From Agathobaculum ammoniilyticum (GTDB lineage Bacteria > Bacillota > Clostridia > Oscillospirales > Butyricicoccaceae): a stretch of DNA of 64,000 nt. The notes under the pieces were generated by a model. It was not told where the DNA came from, made no database searches, and worked only from the letters and a program-made list of their open reading frames with translations. Location of the stretch: contig NZ_JAOQJE010000001.1 in the NCBI RefSeq assembly GCF_025567315.1, positions 62,001 to 126,000 of the forward strand, written 5' to 3'. This document shows, piece by piece, positions 59,804 through 64,000 of this stretch; position 1 is the first letter of the stretch; every line of letters begins with the position of its first letter. The translations under genes and the position numbers were made by a program.

Positions 59804-60937
59804 ATGCCTGAATATATCGTGATCGGTATGGTTGTCGCCGCGTTTGCCGCGGCGGGCGTGCTGTCGTATTTCTTTACGCCGCCGGTCAAAAAGTTCGCGC
59901 ACAAGGTCGGCGCGATCGACGTTCCCAAGGATAACCGCCGCATGCACAAGGAACCCATACCGCGGCTGGGCGGGTTGGCCATTTTCGGCGGCTTCCTCTG
60001 CTCGATTCTGATTTTCGGACAACTGGACAAAACCATGCTGTGCGTACTGCTGGGAGCGATCATCATTGTTTCGCTGGGCATTTTTGACGATGTCCTGGCG
60101 CTTGGCGCAAAGCTCAAATTCGTTGTGCAGATTGTCGCGGCGGCGATACCTGTATGCGTAGGGGATCTGCAGATCAAGCTGTTCACCAATTTGAACCCGT
60201 TTTCCGACGAAGCGTACTTCCACTTGGGGATTTTTGCAATTCCGGTGACGATCCTCTGGATTGTAGGCATTACCAACGCCGTGAACCTGATCGACGGCCT
60301 GGACGGACTGGCGGTCGGCGTTTCATCCATTGCTGCGATCACCATGCTGGCGGTCGCGTTGCTGACGGAGAACATGATGATCGCTGTCACAATGGCGGCG
60401 CTCGCAGGCGCATGCGTCGGCTTTATGCCGTATAACCTGAACCCCGCAAAGATATTTATGGGGGATACTGGCTCGACCTTCCTTGGTTATATGCTGGCAA
60501 CGGTATCCATCATGGGCCTGTTCAAATTTTATGCGGTCATTTCGTTCGCTGTTCCGTTCCTGATACTGGGGCTGCCGATTTTTGACACGGCCAATGCGAT
60601 CATCCGCCGCGTGGCGGCGGGGCGCAGCCCGATGAGTCCGGACCGCGGCCATGTCCATCACAAGCTGATCGATATGGGCTTTAACCAGAAGCAGGCGGTC
60701 GCGATCCTGTACGCGATCAGCGCGACCCTTGGCCTGACAGCGGTCGTATTGACCTCGTCGGGGGAAGTAAAGGCCATTATCCTGCTGCTGGCGGTATTGG
60801 TCGCAATTATCGTCGGCGCATGCGTCATCTACGGCGCGGAACACTGGGGCAGGCATCCGCACGATGGAACCCCAGAGGCAGAAGACAGGGATGATGGGGA
60901 CGCACAAAAGGAGAAAACAGACGATGAACAAAATTAA
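59804..60937 (+). CDS. MraY/WecA/TagO family glycosyl-1-phosphate transferase
   Basis: 377-aa polytopic enzyme that transfers a sugar-1-phosphate (probably GlcNAc-1-P) to undecaprenyl phosphate, starting wall teichoic acid or another surface glycan. It has RRMHKEPIPRLGGLAIF, the Asp motif TNAVNLIDGLDGLA, FMGDTGSTFLGYM and the His-rich loop PDRGHVHHKLIDMG typical of WecA/TagO rather than MraY. The C-terminal tail is charged and cytoplasmic. It overlaps wecB by 14 bp. Confidence 0.92.
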   Translation: MPEYIVIGMVVAAFAAAGVLSYFFTPPVKKFAHKVGAIDVPKDNRRMHKEPIPRLGGLAIFGGFLCSILIFGQLDKTMLCVLLGAIIIVSLGIFDDVLALGAKLKFVVQIVAAAIPVCVGDLQIKLFTNLNPFSDEAYFHLGIFAIPVTILWIVGITNAVNLIDGLDGLAVGVSSIAAITMLAVALLTENMMIAVTMAALAGACVGFMPYNLNPAKIFMGDTGSTFLGYMLATVSIMGLFKFYAVISFAVPFLILGLPIFDTANAIIRRVAAGRSPMSPDRGHVHHKLIDMGFNQKQAVAILYAISATLGLTAVVLTSSGEVKAIILLLAVLVAIIVGACVIYGAEHWGRHPHDGTPEAEDRDDGDAQKEKTDDEQN

Positions 60938-62072
60938 AGTGATGACTGTGTTCGGCACGCGGCCGGAGGCGATCAAAATGGCGCCGCTGGTGCATGCACT
61001 GAAAAAGAATGCCCATACCGAGCCGATCGTCTGCGTCACCGCGCAGCACCGCGAGATGCTGGATCAGGTGCTGGATATTTTTCAGATCAAGCCGGATTAT
61101 GACCTTAACATCATGCAGCCGCGGCAGACGCTGGCACTGATTACAGAGAAAAGCCTGCATGGGTTGGATGATGTGTTCGAGCAGGCGCAGCCCGATATGG
61201 TGCTGGTGCATGGAGACACCTCGACGACGTTCGCAGGCGCGCTTGCCGCGTTTTATCATAAAATACCGGTCGGGCATGTAGAGGCCGGCCTGCGCACCTA
61301 TGACAAGTACTCTCCGTTCCCGGAGGAGATGAACCGCAAGCTGACCGGCCAGATCGCGACGCTGCATTTTGCGCCGACCCCGCGCAATCGGGATAATCTG
61401 GCGCGCGAAAGCATCACGGATGGGGTTTCGGTGGTCGGCAATACCGTCGTCGATGCGATCCACATGACGGTCCGGCCGGATTTTGCTTTCCGCGACGAGC
61501 AGCTGAAAACGCTTGATTTTCAGAATAACCGCGTGGTGCTGGTCACCGCGCACCGGCGGGAGAATTATGGCGAGCCGATGGAAAATATCTGTCGCGCGAT
61601 CGCCGCGCTGTCGGAGGCCTATCCGGATGTGCATTTCGTGTATCCGGTTCACCTCAGTCCGTATGTGCGTGAAACGGCGGAGAAGTTTCTGGGTGGGAAC
61701 GACCGCGTCCATCTGATCCATCCGCTCGCGGTGGATGAGATGCACAACCTGATGGCACGCTGCTATCTAATTATGACGGATTCCGGAGGCCTGCAGGAAG
61801 AGGCCCCCAGTCTTGGCAAGCCGGTGCTGGTGCTGCGCCGCGAAACCGAGCGGCCCGAGGCTATCGAGGCCGGCACAGTCAAGCTGGCTGGGGTGGAGCA
61901 GGAGAACATCGTCCGTCTGGCGCGCGAGCTGCTGGACGACGCGCAGGCTTATGGAGCAATGGCGCATGCGGTCAACCCATATGGCGACGGCCAGACCTCT
62001 GAACGCATCGTACAGGCGATTGAGCATTATTTCGGCCTGCGGGAAGGCGGCCCCGCGCCGTTTACACCGTGA
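60924..62072 (+). CDS. wecB: UDP-N-acetylglucosamine 2-epimerase (non-hydrolysing)
   Basis: WecB/MnaA (382 aa) interconverts UDP-GlcNAc and UDP-ManNAc. It has MTVFGTRPEAIKMAPLV, VHGDTSTTFAGALAAFY, HVEAGLRTYDKYSPFPEEMNR and TDSGGLQEEAPSLGKPVLVLR. ATG 60924 has AAAAGGAG upstream. It supplies ManNAc donor for the TagA-like transferase at 49424. Confidence 0.95.
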   Translation: MNKIKVMTVFGTRPEAIKMAPLVHALKKNAHTEPIVCVTAQHREMLDQVLDIFQIKPDYDLNIMQPRQTLALITEKSLHGLDDVFEQAQPDMVLVHGDTSTTFAGALAAFYHKIPVGHVEAGLRTYDKYSPFPEEMNRKLTGQIATLHFAPTPRNRDNLARESITDGVSVVGNTVVDAIHMTVRPDFAFRDEQLKTLDFQNNRVVLVTAHRRENYGEPMENICRAIAALSEAYPDVHFVYPVHLSPYVRETAEKFLGGNDRVHLIHPLAVDEMHNLMARCYLIMTDSGGLQEEAPSLGKPVLVLRRETERPEAIEAGTVKLAGVEQENIVRLARELLDDAQAYGAMAHAVNPYGDGQTSERIVQAIEHYFGLREGGPAPFTP

Positions 62073-62842
62073 AAATGAAGAAAAAGCTGTCCGCCCCTCT
62101 GATTGCGGCCATTGGCGCCGGCGTATTTGTCGCTCTGCTGGCGCTGGCATATCTGTTTGCTTCCGGCCTGCTGCATGAACGGGATACCGGCATCGTGTTG
62201 TCCGATGGTACGCAAAACGCGCCGGTCGTCAGCTCGGGAAGCCAGATGCTGACTGCGCAGAGCGTCGCGGATATCGAGATCGGCCCTGTGAATGCGCAAA
62301 AGGTCGTTGCGTCCTTGGTACGTCCGACCGCCTATAGCTGCAGCATACAAAATACGCTGTACTATGCGGGCGGTTCGTCCACGCTGTCCTGCCGCCAATA
62401 TGTCAAGGATGGCGTGGTGCGGACTGATACCCTGCAGGCGTCGGGGAGCGTGGAAAGTACCCTGCTGCGCAGGGGCGATACTGTTTATGCCTGGGAGAAC
62501 GGTGCTTCCAGCGCTTATGAGGGAAACTGGGGCGATTTTACGGACGACGCGGCTGCCATGCTGCCCACCTACGAGGACGTATTGGGGGAAGAGGTGCGGC
62601 TTTTGGATGCGGGGCGGCAGGACATGGACTATGAGCCGTGTATCCGTGTGGAATTTGAGCAGGGAGGCTACCGCTGTGTATATTACATATCAGCAGCCTC
62701 CGGCCTGCTGAAAGCAGCGTCGTTTTACAGCGGCGATACGCTGGTCCGTCAGGTGACGGTCAGCGAACTGAAAACCGAAGCGCCGGAGGACCAGGTTTTT
62801 GATTTGCCGGATGGGCGCTCGGCGTTGGGAGAGAATCACTGA
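62069..62842 (+). CDS. Membrane-anchored hypothetical protein
   Basis: 257 aa with one N-terminal membrane segment (about residues 9-31) and an extracytoplasmic beta-rich domain (AYSCSIQNTLYYAGGSSTLS, TVYAWENGASSAYEGNWGDF, GYRCVYYISAASGLLKAA). This pattern resembles Firmicutes proteins with a LolA/MucB-like lipid-binding fold, but I cannot assign a family. The start is GTG 62069 (overlapping the wecB stop) or ATG 62075. It is likely in one transcript with wecB and the next gene. Confidence 0.75.
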   Translation: MKMKKKLSAPLIAAIGAGVFVALLALAYLFASGLLHERDTGIVLSDGTQNAPVVSSGSQMLTAQSVADIEIGPVNAQKVVASLVRPTAYSCSIQNTLYYAGGSSTLSCRQYVKDGVVRTDTLQASGSVESTLLRRGDTVYAWENGASSAYEGNWGDFTDDAAAMLPTYEDVLGEEVRLLDAGRQDMDYEPCIRVEFEQGGYRCVYYISAASGLLKAASFYSGDTLVRQVTVSELKTEAPEDQVFDLPDGRSALGENH

Positions 62843-62844
62843 AA

Positions 62845-64000
62845 ATGTCTGAATATTTACCAATATCGGAAGAAATACGCGCGCTCGGCCGTCAGGCTGA
62901 GCGCGAAATCATGCCGTGCTTTTCTCGTATCGAAGAGATCTGCGACCGGAATACGGAAAAGGTGCTGGCGGCGTTTACGAAAAACCGCGTGTCGGATAAC
63001 CTTTTTGCCGGCACGACCGGCTATGGATATGACGATCACGGGCGTGACACCCTGGACCGCATTTATGCCGATATCTTCGGGACGGAGGCCGCGCTGGTGC
63101 GCATCGGCTTTGTCAACGGCACGCACGCGCTTTCCTGCGCGATGTTTTCCGCAGTCAAAACAGGGGACACGGTGCTTTCAGTCACCGGTCCGGCGTATGA
63201 CACGCTGCAAAACACAATCACCGGGGATTACTGCGGCAGCATGAAGCACTATGGTATCGGTTACAAGCAGGTGGACCTCAAGGACGGCGCGCCCGATCTG
63301 CCAGCGATTGCCGCAGCCGTGCGAGACCAAGCGGTCAAACTAGTGTTCATCCAGCGCAGCCGCGGCTATGCCGTACGTAAAACGCTGTCCTGCGAGGAGA
63401 TCGGAGAAATCTGCCGGACGGTGCGTGCCGCAGGCTCCGAAGCCGCGATTATGGTGGATAACTGCTACGGCGAATTTGTGGAGGAGACTGAGCCGACCCA
63501 GGTTGGCGCGGATCTGATTGCGGGTTCGCTGATTAAAAACCCGGGCGGGGGTCTTGCGCCCACCGGCGGTTACATCGCAGGCCGCTCGGATCTGGTGGAG
63601 AATGCCTCCTATAAGCTGACCGCGCCCGGCATCGGCGGGGAGTGCGGCTGCACCATAGGACAGAACCGTTTGCTGTATCAGGGGCTGTTCATGGCGCCGC
63701 ATATCACGGCGCAAGCGCTGAAAACGGCCATTTTCTGCGCCAAGGTCATGGAGCTGATGGGATACGAGGTCAGCCCGAAAGCGGAAGAGACGCGGTATGA
63801 CATCATCCAGACGATTGCGTTCGGCGCGCCGGAGCCGCTGCGCCGGTTCTGCGAAGGGATTCAGGCGGGCGCGCCGGTCGATTCCTTTGTGACACCGGAG
63901 CCGTGGGCCATGCCGGGCTATGACGATCCGGTCATCATGGCGGCGGGCGCTTTCGTGCAGGGCGCTTCCATTGAATTGTCGGCGGATGCTCCGATGCGGG
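62845..64000 (+). CDS. PLP-dependent methionine gamma-lyase family/YnbB-type protein (partial)
   Basis: Runs off the window; 385 codons are visible from ATG 62845, two bases after the preceding stop. Sequence such as NRVSDNLFAGTTGYGYDDHGRD, MVDNCYGEFVE and the PLP lysine in AGSLIKNPGGGLAPTGGYIAG places it in the Cys/Met-metabolism-like fold annotated as aluminium resistance or YnbB, whose real substrate is unknown. Only a short C-terminal part (about 30-40 residues by family length) is missing. Confidence 0.9.
   Translation, partial: MSEYLPISEEIRALGRQAEREIMPCFSRIEEICDRNTEKVLAAFTKNRVSDNLFAGTTGYGYDDHGRDTLDRIYADIFGTEAALVRIGFVNGTHALSCAMFSAVKTGDTVLSVTGPAYDTLQNTITGDYCGSMKHYGIGYKQVDLKDGAPDLPAIAAAVRDQAVKLVFIQRSRGYAVRKTLSCEEIGEICRTVRAAGSEAAIMVDNCYGEFVEETEPTQVGADLIAGSLIKNPGGGLAPTGGYIAGRSDLVENASYKLTAPGIGGECGCTIGQNRLLYQGLFMAPHITAQALKTAIFCAKVMELMGYEVSPKAEETRYDIIQTIAFGAPEPLRRFCEGIQAGAPVDSFVTPEPWAMPGYDDPVIMAAGAFVQGASIELSADAPMR

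Noticed and set aside
1..64000. tRNA, rRNA, tmRNA, RNase P or SRP RNA genes
   Set aside because: None was recognised by eye; a covariance search could still find a small one.

Overview
The window looks like chromosomal DNA of an endospore-forming, GC-rich member of the Clostridia (Oscillospirales-like). The evidence is a set of sporulation genes (yunB, spoIIGA, sigE, an alpha/beta SASP gene), the GatCAB amidotransferase, a T-box on a leucine operon, FAD-dependent ThyX, and gene families typical of Firmicutes. Species cannot be named from the sequence. About 50 kb is dense host sequence. The 12.0-25.2 kb stretch is accessory and more AT-rich in places.

Layout. 0-6.1 kb: yunB, then ligA-gatC-gatA-gatB, closed by a perfect terminator. 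6.1-10 kb: an intergenic stretch with a decayed XRE regulator, then three translationally coupled M42 aminopeptidases. 10-12 kb: spoIIGA-sigE behind a Spo0A-type promoter, then a small holin. 12.0-25.2 kb: a nested mobile region. The outer element has tnpW and a TnpX-like large serine recombinase at one end and a RepA-type initiator at the other. No conjugation genes remain; it carries an SLH-domain surface protein and a small resolvase, bracketed by two inverted copies of a hairpin-rich repeat. Inside the recombinase gene sits a second element of about 4.57 kb, Tn916-like (int, xis, rep/relaxase, XRE regulator, two small cargo genes). Joining the recombinase halves across the 7-bp flanking repeat restores one open frame of 550 codons.

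25-34 kb: amidase, nnrD, a lipoprotein that seems to use a CTG start, alr, a MazF/EndoA toxin with no adjacent antitoxin, a DUF1015 gene, PTS enzyme I and a SASP gene. 34-44 kb: a UvrD-like helicase/Y-family polymerase/YolD operon, a TetM-like GTPase fused to a YacP/Rae1-type NYN nuclease domain, an Rrf2 regulator, a flippase and a PAP2 phosphatase. 44-49 kb: T-box-controlled leuA-leuC-leuD-leuB and a second holin. 49-57 kb: a nine-gene run (TagA-like transferase, thyX, DUF2156, GNAT, DJ-1, 5-formyl-THF cyclo-ligase, CPBP protease, mltG, U32). 57-64 kb: glpK (reverse), then trpS, a WecA/TagO-like transferase, wecB, a membrane-anchored protein and a PLP enzyme running off the window.

The points most worth following up are the nested insertion that locks the outer recombinase, the two structured repeats whose stems show compensatory changes, the TetM-like/NYN fusion, and the orphan MazF. 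A 250-N assembly gap lies inside the Tn916-like integrase.
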